A stretch of DNA of 64,000 nucleotides from positions 1-64,000 of the forward strand of contig JAFYHU010000012.1 of the NCBI GenBank assembly GCA_017538965.1, read 5' to 3'. Numbering within the stretch: position 1 is the stretch's first letter; each line of letters begins with the position of its first letter. The notes under the pieces are model-generated. The model did no database searches and was not told where the DNA came from. It saw only the letters and a program-made list of their open reading frames with translations. Below, piece after piece: positions 9,020-17,630 of this stretch. The position numbers and the translations under genes are program-made. The stretch comes from Oscillospiraceae bacterium. GTDB taxonomy: Bacteria > Bacillota > Clostridia > Oscillospirales > Oscillospiraceae.

Positions 9020-10096
9020 ATGAAGCAGATCATGGAATACCTTCATCAGAAGGTGCCGAAAGCCGGCAAGACTTTTCCGGCATACTTCCAACGGGCTCTG
9101 GCAACCAGCGAGATTGGCATTGCCCTGTATTTTGTGCTGACTTTTATCGTTCTTTACATGACAAAACACCGGATCGAGTGGACCGTGATCCTGGTGTTTG
9201 CCGCGATGCTCGCCTGCCGGTACTCCATCGGTCGGATCAATGTCCGGCTGAGTTTTTACGCTTTCGAAGCCGTCATCATCTTCTGGTGCGCCTGGCACAC
9301 GCAGCATGTCGGCTGGGAGTACGGCGCACAGCACCTGCTGATTCCGATGCTGATGCTCTGCTTCTTCAACATCTATGAACCACCGACCTGGAAGGTCCTT
9401 ACGTTTTTCGCGGTGCTCGCCTACCGCACCTTCCTGTTTTCGTATGCCCAGACGATTCCGACCGGTTATGAGCTTGGGCCGACAATGACGATTCTCTATC
9501 AGAGTCTGAATACCCTGGCCGTATTCAACACGCTCGCGATCTGCTTCGTCACCTTCAGTTCGAGCATTCAGGAAAACGAACGGCAGCTGCTGCTGAACAA
9601 CCAGGCGCTGCACAAGGAAGCCGGAACGGACGCTCTTACCCAGCTGCCGAACCGCCGCGCCCTGCTGGACGAGGTTACCCGCTTCCGGAAGGAGCAGCCG
9701 GACCAGGCTTTCAGCATTGCCATTGCCGATATCGACTTCTTCAAGAAGGTCAACGACACCTACGGACACAACTGCGGCGACTATACCCTGCAGACGCTGG
9801 CCGCGCTGTTCCGGGACTCCAGCGAAGGGAGATACACGGTCTGCCGCTGGGGCGGTGAGGAGTTCTGCTTCTTCCTGCCGGGGATGAACATCGATGAAGC
9901 CGGCGTCGTAATGCAGGATCTGAACTTTGCGGTCAAAAAGATGCCGCTGCACTTCGGGGATCTCGATTTCTCGATCACGATCACCGTCGGCGTGGAAGAA
10001 AACGATTTCCGATCGTCCATGGAAGAGCTTTTCGATCAGGCGGATCGAAAGCTGTATATGGGCAAGGCCAACGGCCGCAACCAGGTCGTCATATGA
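9020..10096 (+). CDS. Membrane-anchored diguanylate cyclase (GGDEF)
   Basis: Synthesises c-di-GMP from two GTP. 358 aa: about six hydrophobic helices in residues ~30-195 form a membrane sensor of unknown ligand. A short linker is followed by a GGDEF domain (~205-358) with the DALTQLPNRRALL start motif, the metal-binding ADIDFFKKVNDTYGH and an active site GGEEF at 278-282. The ATG follows a weak ribosome site (AGCGGGTGA). It is divergent from the permease fusion and 161 nt upstream of a GGDEF/EAL gene, so it belongs to a local c-di-GMP cluster. Confidence 0.9.
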   Translation: MKQIMEYLHQKVPKAGKTFPAYFQRALATSEIGIALYFVLTFIVLYMTKHRIEWTVILVFAAMLACRYSIGRINVRLSFYAFEAVIIFWCAWHTQHVGWEYGAQHLLIPMLMLCFFNIYEPPTWKVLTFFAVLAYRTFLFSYAQTIPTGYELGPTMTILYQSLNTLAVFNTLAICFVTFSSSIQENERQLLLNNQALHKEAGTDALTQLPNRRALLDEVTRFRKEQPDQAFSIAIADIDFFKKVNDTYGHNCGDYTLQTLAALFRDSSEGRYTVCRWGGEEFCFFLPGMNIDEAGVVMQDLNFAVKKMPLHFGDLDFSITITVGVEENDFRSSMEELFDQADRKLYMGKANGRNQVVI

Positions 10097-10104
10097 AACG
10101 CAAG

Positions 10105-10145
10105 CCCCCCTGCTCCGAGTGTGAGCAGGGGGGTCGTTCTTTCTT
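10105..10145 (+). terminator. Intrinsic terminator after the diguanylate cyclase
   Basis: Stem CCCCCCTGCTC / GAGCAGGGGGG (10105-10133) with a 7-nt loop, followed by a T-rich run (TCGTTCTTTCTTTCC). Confidence 0.85.
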
Positions 10146-10206
10146 TCCGTTTTTCCGTGTGGGAACGGTTTTTCGCGTTTTGGGGGTAGAAAGCCGGGCG
10201 CTCCTG

Positions 10207-10215
10207 TGTTATTAT
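10207..10215 (+). promoter_or_regulatory. Possible extended -10 promoter
   Basis: TGTTATTAT (TGn plus TATTAT), 43 nt before the start of the following gene. No good -35 box is visible. Confidence 0.45.
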
Positions 10216-10257
10216 GAAAGATACAAGGAAAACAGGCCGCGTCGATTGGAGAGGTGA

Positions 10258-13200
10258 ATGATGACAGAGCAGGATAAAGCCTTTGTGGAAGAGGTCTATT
10301 TCCAGATTGCCGAAAGTCTGGCGGAACAGTACGACACGCTGTACTACATTGATATTGCAACCAGCACCTATACGGAGATCTCTTCGACGGACGAATATAA
10401 GAAGCTGAACGTGCCGGCGACCGGAAAAGACTTCTTTGCCGAGAGCAGAAGGAGCATCCGGAAATATGTACACCCCGAGGACCAGGAAAAGGCCATGCGT
10501 CTGCATTATAAGGACGTGATGCTGAAAAACCTGAAGAACCGGAACTCTTTTTCGGCCTCCTGGCGCCTGGTTTTGGGGGGTGAGGTCCACCACATCCGGC
10601 ATACCGAGATCATGGCCAGGGACGGAAAGCACATCATCGTCTGCATTGAGAACATCGACGCCGAGGTGCAGGCAAAACAGGAGCAGGATCAGGATCACAG
10701 AAAGAACGTCACCTATACCAGAATTGCGGAGAGACTGGCATCCCATTATGATCTGATCTATTACATCAACTGTGAAAACTCCAGTTTCGCGGAATTTTCG
10801 ACAAGAAAGAAGTCCGGAGAGCTGAAGGTTCAGGATGAGGGAGACGATTTCTTCGCGGCTTCCAGAAAGAATCTGGAACGGCTCGTCTATTTCGAAGACA
10901 GAGACAGGATCCGGCTCTTCCTTGACAGGGACCATCTGATTTCCCAACTGGAAAACAGAAGACAGCTGACCGAGGATTACCGTCTGGTCGTCGAGGGCGG
11001 AAATATCCAGTATACGCGTATGGAGGTAACCTATTCCTCCGATCACAGTCATTTTATCATCTGCGTGGAAAATCGCGACAAGGAGGTCCAGGCGGAAAAG
11101 GAGTATCTGGCGGCGCTCTCCACGGCAAACCAGATGGCCAGGCGGGACGAACTGACCGGCACGAAGAACAAGACCGCCTACCGCGAAGCAGAGAAGGATC
11201 TGCAGAGTCTGATGGGAGAAGACTGCGACCCCTTCGGCATCGTGGTCTGCGATATCAACGGTCTGAAGGTGATCAACGACACGGAAGGGCACAAGGCGGG
11301 AGATGAATATATCCGCGCCTGCTGCAAGCTGATCTGCCGTATTTTCAGCCACAGCCCCGTATTCCGAATCGGCGGGGACGAATTCGCCGTCATTCTCAAA
11401 GGCCAGGATTTTGAAAACCGGGAAAGCCTGATCTCCATTCTGAGAAAGCAGGTAGAAGACAACGTCCGCATGGGCGAAGGGCCGGTCATCGCCTCGGGAA
11501 TGGCGGAATTTCAACAGGTAAAAGACCATCATGTCGAGGATGTGTTCAATCGTGCCGACAGCAGCATGTACGGGGAAAAGACGCATCTGAAAGAGCAGAA
11601 GCTTCTCCGGGAAAGCCATGTGTTCAAGGAGAAGGCAGAAGTCAAAATCATCAGCGAGGACAGGCGGAACATGCTGGATACCCTGTTCCGGGCCTTTGAG
11701 GTGGTTTCGGAAGGAAACTACGTATTCCTCTGCGATATGAAGTATGATTTCTCCCGCTGGTCGAAAACCGCGGTGGATCTTTTCGGCCTGCCGTCCGAGT
11801 ACATGTATGGGGCGGGCGATATCTGGGAGAATCGGATCCATCCGGACGACCGGGCAGCCTACCATCAGGGCATCGACGAGATCTTCGCCGGAAACGCAGC
11901 CGGTCATGACATGCAGTACCGCGCCAGACGCATCACGGGAGAATACGACGTGTGCACCTGCCGCGGCATCGTCATCCGGGATCCTTCCGGCGAGCCGGAC
12001 TACTTTGCCGGCAGCATCCGCAATCACGGCATGCAGGGGCATATCGACGAGCTGACCGGACTTCGAAATCAGTACGGGTTCTTCGAGGATCTGGACGGCT
12101 GGATCAAACGGAACTCGGCAGTCAGCGTGGCTCTGTTCGGAATCAGCAAATTCTCGGAGATCAACGAGATGTACGGCTATCATTTCGGAAACCGCGTGCT
12201 GCAGCTCTACGCCAGAAAAGCGTTCGAAACGGTCGGAAACACGGGGCATATCTACAGGATCGACGGGCCGAAGCTCGCCGTGATCAGCAACACGCTGTCC
12301 GTTGCGGAGATGCGGGAACAATACAATCAGTTCCGCTCCTATCTGCATGAACAGTTCCTGGTGGATGACAGGAAGATTCTGCTCGACGTGCACGGCGGCG
12401 CGCTGCGGGTGGATCATTTCGACATCGATTCGCAGACGGTCTTTGCCTGTCTGAATTTTGCCAATGAAGAGTCCAAGCATCGTCAGCAGGGCGAGCTGGT
12501 AGAGTTCCAGAACGATCTGAACGAGGAAAACCATCAGCGGCTGGAAAAACTGCACGCGATCCGGGCCTCCATCATGCACGGCTACAACGGCTTCTATCTG
12601 CTCTATCAGCCGGTGGTGGACGCCTCGACGGAGAAGCTGATCAGCGCAGAAGCTCTGCTTCGCTGGAAAAACGATGTCTACGGCATAGTTCCTCCGGATC
12701 TGTTTATTCCGCTGCTGGAATCGGACCCGCTGTTTCCGGAGCTCGGGGAATGGATCATTCGGGAATCCATCTTTTCGGCAAAGCAGATCCTGCATCAGAA
12801 TCCCGGATTTGTCATCAATGTCAACCTGTCGTATACACAGCTGGAAAAACCGGATTTCGTGGATATGGTGCTCCGTATCCTGAAGGAAATGGAATACCCG
12901 CCCGAGCATCTCTGCCTTGAGGTGACCGAGCGCTGCAGAATGCTGGATATGGATCTTCTGAAAAACGTGCTCTCAAGCCTGAAATCCAGAGGCGTCCTGA
13001 TTGCGCTGGATGATTTCGGGACCGGTTTTTCCTCCATCGGCATCCTCAAGGAGATTCCGTTTGACATTATCAAGATCGACCGCAGCTTTGTGAAGATGAT
13101 CGAGGAGAACGATCTTGACCGGCAGCTCATACGGAACATCGCCGACCTTGCCTCCATCTTCAGTGCGAAGGTCTGCGTCGAGGGCATCGAAACCGCGGGC

Positions 13201-13320
13201 ATGCGGGATATCCTGATGCGCTATCACGTGGAGAGCTTCCAGGGATACTATTACGCAAAGCCGCTTCTGCTGGATCAGTTTATGGAGTGGGAACAGAGCT
13301 CCCAGGCGGGCGTCAGATAA
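10258..13320 (+). CDS. PAS-GGDEF-PAS-GGDEF-EAL c-di-GMP protein
   Basis: Soluble 1020-aa protein with no membrane segment. Two related PAS-like units lie at ~10-140 and ~155-285; both start with a YDTLYYID/YDLIYYIN stretch. They are followed by GGDEF-1 (~295-455; RIGGDEF with GGDEF at 372-376, intact), a third PAS (~470-600, IHPDDRAAYHQG), a degenerate second GGDEF (~605-755; DGPKL replaces the active site) and an EAL domain (~765-1015) with EAL at 798-800, DDFGTGFSS (~918) and EGIE. The EAL residues look catalytically complete, so the protein may both make and degrade c-di-GMP. Two ATGs in tandem (10258, 10261) follow GGAGAGGTGA. Confidence 0.88.
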   Translation: MMTEQDKAFVEEVYFQIAESLAEQYDTLYYIDIATSTYTEISSTDEYKKLNVPATGKDFFAESRRSIRKYVHPEDQEKAMRLHYKDVMLKNLKNRNSFSASWRLVLGGEVHHIRHTEIMARDGKHIIVCIENIDAEVQAKQEQDQDHRKNVTYTRIAERLASHYDLIYYINCENSSFAEFSTRKKSGELKVQDEGDDFFAASRKNLERLVYFEDRDRIRLFLDRDHLISQLENRRQLTEDYRLVVEGGNIQYTRMEVTYSSDHSHFIICVENRDKEVQAEKEYLAALSTANQMARRDELTGTKNKTAYREAEKDLQSLMGEDCDPFGIVVCDINGLKVINDTEGHKAGDEYIRACCKLICRIFSHSPVFRIGGDEFAVILKGQDFENRESLISILRKQVEDNVRMGEGPVIASGMAEFQQVKDHHVEDVFNRADSSMYGEKTHLKEQKLLRESHVFKEKAEVKIISEDRRNMLDTLFRAFEVVSEGNYVFLCDMKYDFSRWSKTAVDLFGLPSEYMYGAGDIWENRIHPDDRAAYHQGIDEIFAGNAAGHDMQYRARRITGEYDVCTCRGIVIRDPSGEPDYFAGSIRNHGMQGHIDELTGLRNQYGFFEDLDGWIKRNSAVSVALFGISKFSEINEMYGYHFGNRVLQLYARKAFETVGNTGHIYRIDGPKLAVISNTLSVAEMREQYNQFRSYLHEQFLVDDRKILLDVHGGALRVDHFDIDSQTVFACLNFANEESKHRQQGELVEFQNDLNEENHQRLEKLHAIRASIMHGYNGFYLLYQPVVDASTEKLISAEALLRWKNDVYGIVPPDLFIPLLESDPLFPELGEWIIRESIFSAKQILHQNPGFVINVNLSYTQLEKPDFVDMVLRILKEMEYPPEHLCLEVTERCRMLDMDLLKNVLSSLKSRGVLIALDDFGTGFSSIGILKEIPFDIIKIDRSFVKMIEENDLDRQLIRNIADLASIFSAKVCVEGIETAGMRDILMRYHVESFQGYYYAKPLLLDQFMEWEQSSQAGVR

Positions 13321-13751
13321 ACGCTCTGCCGGGTGATAAGGGGCTGTATCATAATATCGAGTTTCGCTCCCAATCAGGTTATACTGTTTCGCGGCAAGGG
13401 CAACTGCAGCCCCTGACGTACCGGCTGCTGCCGCGAATGGATAGAATAGAGAGTTTATATCTCTATATAAAACGCGGCGGAGAAACCTGAGTGCGAGAAA
13501 CCAGTTCCTCTTCCGCGCAATTGCAGAAAGCCGAAGTCGGGCTTTTTGTCTGCAGGCGCAGAGATTGCGGAGCGATCTGGGGATCGCTCCCTACGAGATT
13601 CTCTAACAAAAAAAGCGCGGAAGAGAAATCTGAGTGCGAGAAACCAGTTCCTCTTCCGCGCAATTGCAGAAAGCCGAGAACGGGGTTGTCCAAAAGTTTT
13701 GAGACAGCCCCTTCTGCATTTTATGTTGTCAGTCCCTCTCCTGTCTCAAAC
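13321..13751. repeat. Gene-free spacer with a 54-nt direct repeat and hairpins
   Basis: No gene is seen in these 431 nt. A 54-nt sequence at 13481-13534 recurs at 13624-13677 with one mismatch (143 nt apart). The second copy forms, with GCGCGGAAGAG just upstream (13614-13624), a stem to CTCTTCCGCGC (13651-13661). On the minus strand this stem is followed by seven T and could terminate the Cas10-module transcript. Further pieces (GGGGCTG at 13341 with CAGCCCC near 13411; GGGGCTGTC/GACAACCCC near 13684-13713) resemble degraded ends of a small mobile element, but no transposase is present. Confidence 0.6.
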
Positions 13752-14171
13752 TCAGAAACTGATCCGGTAGTTGTCCGGCGTCATGGTATCGAAAGCGGTA
13801 TAACGGTAGCGATTTATGACCTTCAGCTTCTGAATGCCGATCTGTTCCGGGCGGTATTCCGGACGCACAAGCATCTCATCCTCGAACAGGAGATCCGGCT
13901 CCATCGCCTTCTCCTGTTCAGCATTGAGAACGAGCTCGACAAGCCGGTCTCCGTCATCCGTCACCAGCAGCCGATACTCCGTATCCCGGTCAAAACAGTG
14001 CAGCCGCAGCAGCTCTTCGGTTCGGATTTCTTCCGCACCCGGAAAGCAGAGCCCATCCGTCTCCTTCCGATAGCGCTCGAACAGAATACGGTTTTTGAAC
14101 ACGGCGATCAGATATCCCTCCGCGGGAATGCGGGGATAATACGACGATTTTTTCAGTTCCTCAAAGGTCAC
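13752..14171 (-). CDS. Small protein of the Cas10 module, Csx19-like candidate
   Basis: 139 aa if started at GTG 14171, which has GGGAGGTGG 8 nt upstream; the longer ORF to 14228 lies inside the preceding gene. The GTG overlaps the csx10-like stop, so it is translationally coupled. The C-terminal block LKVINRYRYTAFDTMTPDNYRI and an acidic LLRLHCFDRDTEYRLLVTDDGD stretch recall the small Csx19 (TIGR03984-type) subunit of type III-D CRISPR complexes. This is a resemblance recalled by eye, not a search result. No catalytic motif is visible. Position as the third gene after Cas10 and Csx10 supports the guess. Confidence 0.55.
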   Translation of the reverse strand: MTFEELKKSSYYPRIPAEGYLIAVFKNRILFERYRKETDGLCFPGAEEIRTEELLRLHCFDRDTEYRLLVTDDGDRLVELVLNAEQEKAMEPDLLFEDEMLVRPEYRPEQIGIQKLKVINRYRYTAFDTMTPDNYRISF

Positions 14172-15927
14172 GTTCCGCCACCTCCCTGTACATATCCAGA
14201 AGCTCCTCGTCGCTGACGGATGAAGCATAGCGGTCCCGCATGGTCTTCAGGACTTCCATTGAGGCTTCCGGATCGATCGGATGATCGCCCCGGTCCGAGA
14301 ACGCCAGCAGGGATACTTTCATCCTCAGCACGGTTTTCAGCACATCCTGAATAAACTGCGCCGCCACCTGGACCTCACGGACGCTGCCCGGTCTCGAGAG
14401 GCGGAAGGCCTCTGTCTCAACCTCTTCACAGTTGCGCATATAGGCATCCCCGGCGTGATACGCCATCACCTCGCCGTAGCCTTTGCGTCTGCGGTCGCCG
14501 ATGAAGCCATGATACAGCACGGCGATGTTGACCGGCTTCCCGTCCCGTGTCCGCAGGCGCAGAGAGCTGCCCATCTGGACGCACATGGTCTGCGCGGTAT
14601 CCTGCGGCAGGCGGCGGTCCAGACGGCAGCAGACCGCGCTCTGCATGAAGCTTTTGATAATCTCCAGTCTTCCTTCCGCGCCGAGCTGCTTTTCGATCGC
14701 CTGTTTCAGGCTCTCGGCGTCGTAGCGGGCCATGCCCGCATCGTCGTACAGAATGACCGGGGCCAGGCAGAAGACGTCAAACTCGTTGGCAAGCTCCCGC
14801 GGCAGATTCACCGGTTCCTGCAGCCGGAGGAAGCGGAACAGAACTTCGCCGTAACCCTCGGCCGAGCAGCTTCCCAGCGAGAACACAGGATGCTGAGAAA
14901 ACAGGCTCACAAGCGCGCGGATCTGCCGGTCGCTGCCGTTAATAAAGCCCTGAAGCACCTGGCCTTCGGCCAGGGCGCTGCGGTCGGCGCCGCTGCCCGC
15001 CAGATTGCTGTCGAGAATCAGCGGGTAGATCTTTACTTCCTCCGGTTCGAAGCGGAGAACCGTCTTTTCCTTCGGACGGGCCACAAACTGGCCGCCCATC
15101 TGCGAGATGGCTTCATATTCCTTGCCGGGGGGCACAGGAGCCAGGCGGTATTCCAGCGTGGATTTATCCAGCTTGTGCAGCACCATGGCGGCCGGCGCCG
15201 GAATCCCCCGCTTGTCCTGTGCGACCGGGTAGGCGTTGGAAACGCGGAGATCGCCGGACTCGAATTCGCCCTCAAAGTATTCCCCGATATGATCGCGGAT
15301 AAAATCCAGCAGAACCTCGCCGGGAAGATAGTTTTTGCACTTGCTGTTGGTGTCAAAGGGTGAGAAGACACAGAGCGGAGAAATCGTCTGCACCTGGTAG
15401 ATCAGGCGCGTATACTGCCTGTCCGGAGAAAGCTCGGGCATTGGCAGGGCCTGGGCTGTCTTCTCCGGCAGGTTACGCAGCACCGTGACCGACACCCGTC
15501 CGGAAATGTTATCATCCGTATAGCCGAGCGTCGTGATCCCGGCGAGAGCGGCACAGAAGTCCGGCAGCTGCTCTTCCTCCAGCCGGAAAGCGGCATAGAA
15601 GGTCTGGCCCTTTTTCAGAACTCTGTATTGCTCGCCCCGGGCGGTTGTACAGATTTCGGTGAAACAGTCCAGAACCAGCTGCGGCGAGATGCTTTCATAG
15701 CTGTTCAGCATGCGCATCCCGGCAATCAGGCCTTCATAATACGCCGGGCGGCCCAGGCCAAGCTGCAGCCCGTCCGGGAATTCGATCCGCCCCCGAAGAA
15801 GCCGATACAGCGGAAGATAGGGCAGGCCCAGCACGTCGCAGGTCACATTGAATTTCAGATAGTCGTGCTCGTTGCGGTCGATCCCGAGGCATACACGGTC
15901 CAGAGTTTCCAGTCGAAGAATCAGCAT
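14161..15927 (-). CDS. csx10: Csx10-like RAMP protein with extra RAMP-like regions
   Basis: 588 aa, soluble. The central part (~170-400) carries the pattern of type III-D Csx10 (Cas5-group RAMP): SPLCVFSPFD, NYLPGEVLLDFI, VSNAYPV...GIPAPAAMVLHK and the glycine-rich loop LGSCSAEGYGEVLF. An additional N-terminal ~165 residues and a C-terminal ~190 residues also look RAMP-like, the latter with a second glycine-rich loop RRRKGYGEV (~505). It is therefore longer than a normal Csx10 (about 400-500 aa) and may be a fusion of two RAMP units. The ATG overlaps the cas10-like stop by 7 nt (ATGCTGA) and is preceded by GGGGTGA. It would bind RNA; no catalytic His is assignable. No Cas7 backbone gene is nearby. 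Confidence 0.7.
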   Translation of the reverse strand: MLILRLETLDRVCLGIDRNEHDYLKFNVTCDVLGLPYLPLYRLLRGRIEFPDGLQLGLGRPAYYEGLIAGMRMLNSYESISPQLVLDCFTEICTTARGEQYRVLKKGQTFYAAFRLEEEQLPDFCAALAGITTLGYTDDNISGRVSVTVLRNLPEKTAQALPMPELSPDRQYTRLIYQVQTISPLCVFSPFDTNSKCKNYLPGEVLLDFIRDHIGEYFEGEFESGDLRVSNAYPVAQDKRGIPAPAAMVLHKLDKSTLEYRLAPVPPGKEYEAISQMGGQFVARPKEKTVLRFEPEEVKIYPLILDSNLAGSGADRSALAEGQVLQGFINGSDRQIRALVSLFSQHPVFSLGSCSAEGYGEVLFRFLRLQEPVNLPRELANEFDVFCLAPVILYDDAGMARYDAESLKQAIEKQLGAEGRLEIIKSFMQSAVCCRLDRRLPQDTAQTMCVQMGSSLRLRTRDGKPVNIAVLYHGFIGDRRRKGYGEVMAYHAGDAYMRNCEEVETEAFRLSRPGSVREVQVAAQFIQDVLKTVLRMKVSLLAFSDRGDHPIDPEASMEVLKTMRDRYASSVSDEELLDMYREVAERDL

Positions 15928-17483
15928 TTCCGTTCACCCCCCTGCTCTGTATCCGCGTTGAAATCCCGGAAGAAGGGACAGATCATGGCAATGTCGTACC
16001 AGCTGTTGCAGCGTGCCCCGCCAACTCTGGTCCACACGGATCCCAGCTGTTCGGTCAGCGGATAACCGCTCTTCTCAAGCGCTTTGACCAGCGCCTCAAA
16101 GTCGGCGGCGCCCATGAAGCAGGTCTGTTCCAGGAGCGACATGCCGTCTTCCGGAATCTGCATGCGGTTCAGTGCCGTCGCCCGCTCTTTCAGCAGGCGA
16201 TAATCCATCGGTCCGCCCGCCTGTTTTTCTTCAAAGGAATAGGGGCGCAGCATCAGGCGGATTCCCTCTCCGGTAAAGCCCATATTCCTGCGCTTCCATT
16301 CCAGGCTCTGCTGCTCTGAGCCGATCTGCACGTCAAAATCGATCCAGTTGCCCGCGAGGCCGTTCACCAGGTTGGGCTTGCTCTTCGCGACCTTTTTGGC
16401 GTTGGCGCAGCAGGCTTCCGCAACGTCCTGCCCGGCCAGATAGTCTGTATCCGGGTCGACGAAGGCAATGCCCGCGCACACGGCAATACCGGCCTGAATC
16501 CGCTCATCCTTCCAGATGTAAAAATTGGGAAGCAGCTCCGTAAAGTGTTCGACAAAGGGAAGAATCAGGTTCGGATGGGCAATGACATTCAGATCGTCAC
16601 CGCCCAGATCGACAACGTGGAAAAAGCGCCGGAATTCCTCATCGGATATGCCGTTCGGGAAAAAGCGCTGCCGCAGCCAGTCTGTCCCGTCCTGCACCAG
16701 CGCCGCAAAGCCGCGGCTAATGTTTTCATCGATCTGCCGGCGCATGCGGATGCTTGTCTCATAATCCGTGGCCGTAGAAAGCACTTTTCCGATCATGATG
16801 CCCATGTTGTTGCCGTCCAGATGCATCACGGCGCGGCAGACCCGGCCGCCGGGTCCGATCCCCGGATGGATATCCGCAAGGGAAGTCTCGCCCCGGATCC
16901 CCTCGGTGCGGATCAGCTCGCTCCGGGAGACCGGCGTCCCGTCTCCGCGGACCAGAACGGCCGGCTCGCCGGTGTTCGGCTCCACCAGCACGGCGGGCAG
17001 CGGCGGCAGAGGGTGCGAGCTGGGAAAGTCCGTCTTGCACGCATCCAGCCTGTCATACAGGCTGTTGATGTCGTCCGCAAGACTGTCGGTCTTCGCGGCG
17101 GCAGCAGCCGCAAAGTCAAGCCCGTAGCTGTGTTCCAGAACATAGCGGGAAACCTTGTGCAGGACTTTCTGACAAAGAGCGCCCGTGCGGAAAAGGAGCA
17201 TGGCGTTTCCGGCCACCGCGTCGATCATCTGGACCTGAATCCCGGGATCTGCAAACCACGGGATCGGCGCGTCCGATGCCTCGAAAGAAAGATCCACCTG
17301 CTCCTCCCTCAGCGGCGGGTCAACCGCTTTCACTGCCCAGGCCAGCGCGTCCGTCAGGATATTTTTGACCAGCCGGTCGCCGCCCTTGACGGCTTCCAGT
17401 GAATTGACCCGGAAAAGAAACGTCTGGATCTGCCGGATATCCATGATGCAGAGGACCTCGCGGTCCATCAGCGCTCTGTCCAA
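15921..17483 (-). CDS. cas10: Cas10-like palm-domain protein with GGDD, no HD domain
   Basis: 520 aa from TTG 17483, which has AAAGGGGAA 8-9 nt upstream; an ATG at 17513 gives 530 aa but lacks a ribosome site. The N terminus (DIRQIQTFLFRVNSLEAVKGGDRLV) matches the first palm entry of Cas10/Cmr2. MHLDGNNMGIMIG (~221) supplies the first metal Asp, and VVDLGGDDLNV (GGDD at 294-297) is the catalytic palm motif, so nucleotide polymerase/cyclase activity (cyclic oligoadenylate or similar) is plausible. There is no HD nuclease domain, and the protein is much shorter than a usual Cas10 (~700-900 aa). First gene of a tight three-gene operon, divergent from an ABC exporter. No CRISPR array, Cas6, Cas7, Cas1/2 or CARF protein lies nearby. 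Confidence 0.75.
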   Translation of the reverse strand: MDRALMDREVLCIMDIRQIQTFLFRVNSLEAVKGGDRLVKNILTDALAWAVKAVDPPLREEQVDLSFEASDAPIPWFADPGIQVQMIDAVAGNAMLLFRTGALCQKVLHKVSRYVLEHSYGLDFAAAAAAKTDSLADDINSLYDRLDACKTDFPSSHPLPPLPAVLVEPNTGEPAVLVRGDGTPVSRSELIRTEGIRGETSLADIHPGIGPGGRVCRAVMHLDGNNMGIMIGKVLSTATDYETSIRMRRQIDENISRGFAALVQDGTDWLRQRFFPNGISDEEFRRFFHVVDLGGDDLNVIAHPNLILPFVEHFTELLPNFYIWKDERIQAGIAVCAGIAFVDPDTDYLAGQDVAEACCANAKKVAKSKPNLVNGLAGNWIDFDVQIGSEQQSLEWKRRNMGFTGEGIRLMLRPYSFEEKQAGGPMDYRLLKERATALNRMQIPEDGMSLLEQTCFMGAADFEALVKALEKSGYPLTEQLGSVWTRVGGARCNSWYDIAMICPFFRDFNADTEQGGERKC

Positions 17484-17577
17484 TGTACATTTCCCCTTTC
17501 TGCTTTTTGTCATGCCTGTACCTTACCATATTCAACCCTTCTCCGCAAGATTGTTCGCCGGAGGTTTCTCCTTATTG

Positions 17578-17606
17578 TTGTAATTTTCGTGAATAACCCG
17601 TATAAT
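17578..17606 (+). promoter_or_regulatory. Promoter of the ABC exporter operon
   Basis: TTGTAA (17578-17583), 17-nt spacer, perfect TATAAT (17601-17606). It overlaps the in-frame GTG at 17589, so that codon cannot be the start of a protein made from this promoter. Confidence 0.85.
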
Positions 17607-17615
17607 AATCCACAG

Positions 17616-17630
17616 AGAAAGGATGTGATC
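17616..17630 (+). promoter_or_regulatory. Full-length Shine-Dalgarno, 14 of 15 matches to the anti-SD tail
   Basis: AGAAAGGATGTGATC differs at one base from AGAAAGGAGGTGATC, the complement of the 16S 3' end. It decides the start of the next gene but has no ATG, GTG or TTG at normal distance; CTG 17634 is 8 nt after its core. Confidence 0.7.

Noticed and set aside
8126-12909. Long minus-strand ORFs (744 and 957 aa) across the GGDEF genes
   Set aside because: They are antisense to clear GGDEF/EAL proteins, with no start signals or recognisable domains of their own.
13321-17600. CRISPR array beside the cas10-like module
   Set aside because: Only two copies of a 54-nt repeat, 143 nt apart and not regularly spaced; no spacer series is present in the window.
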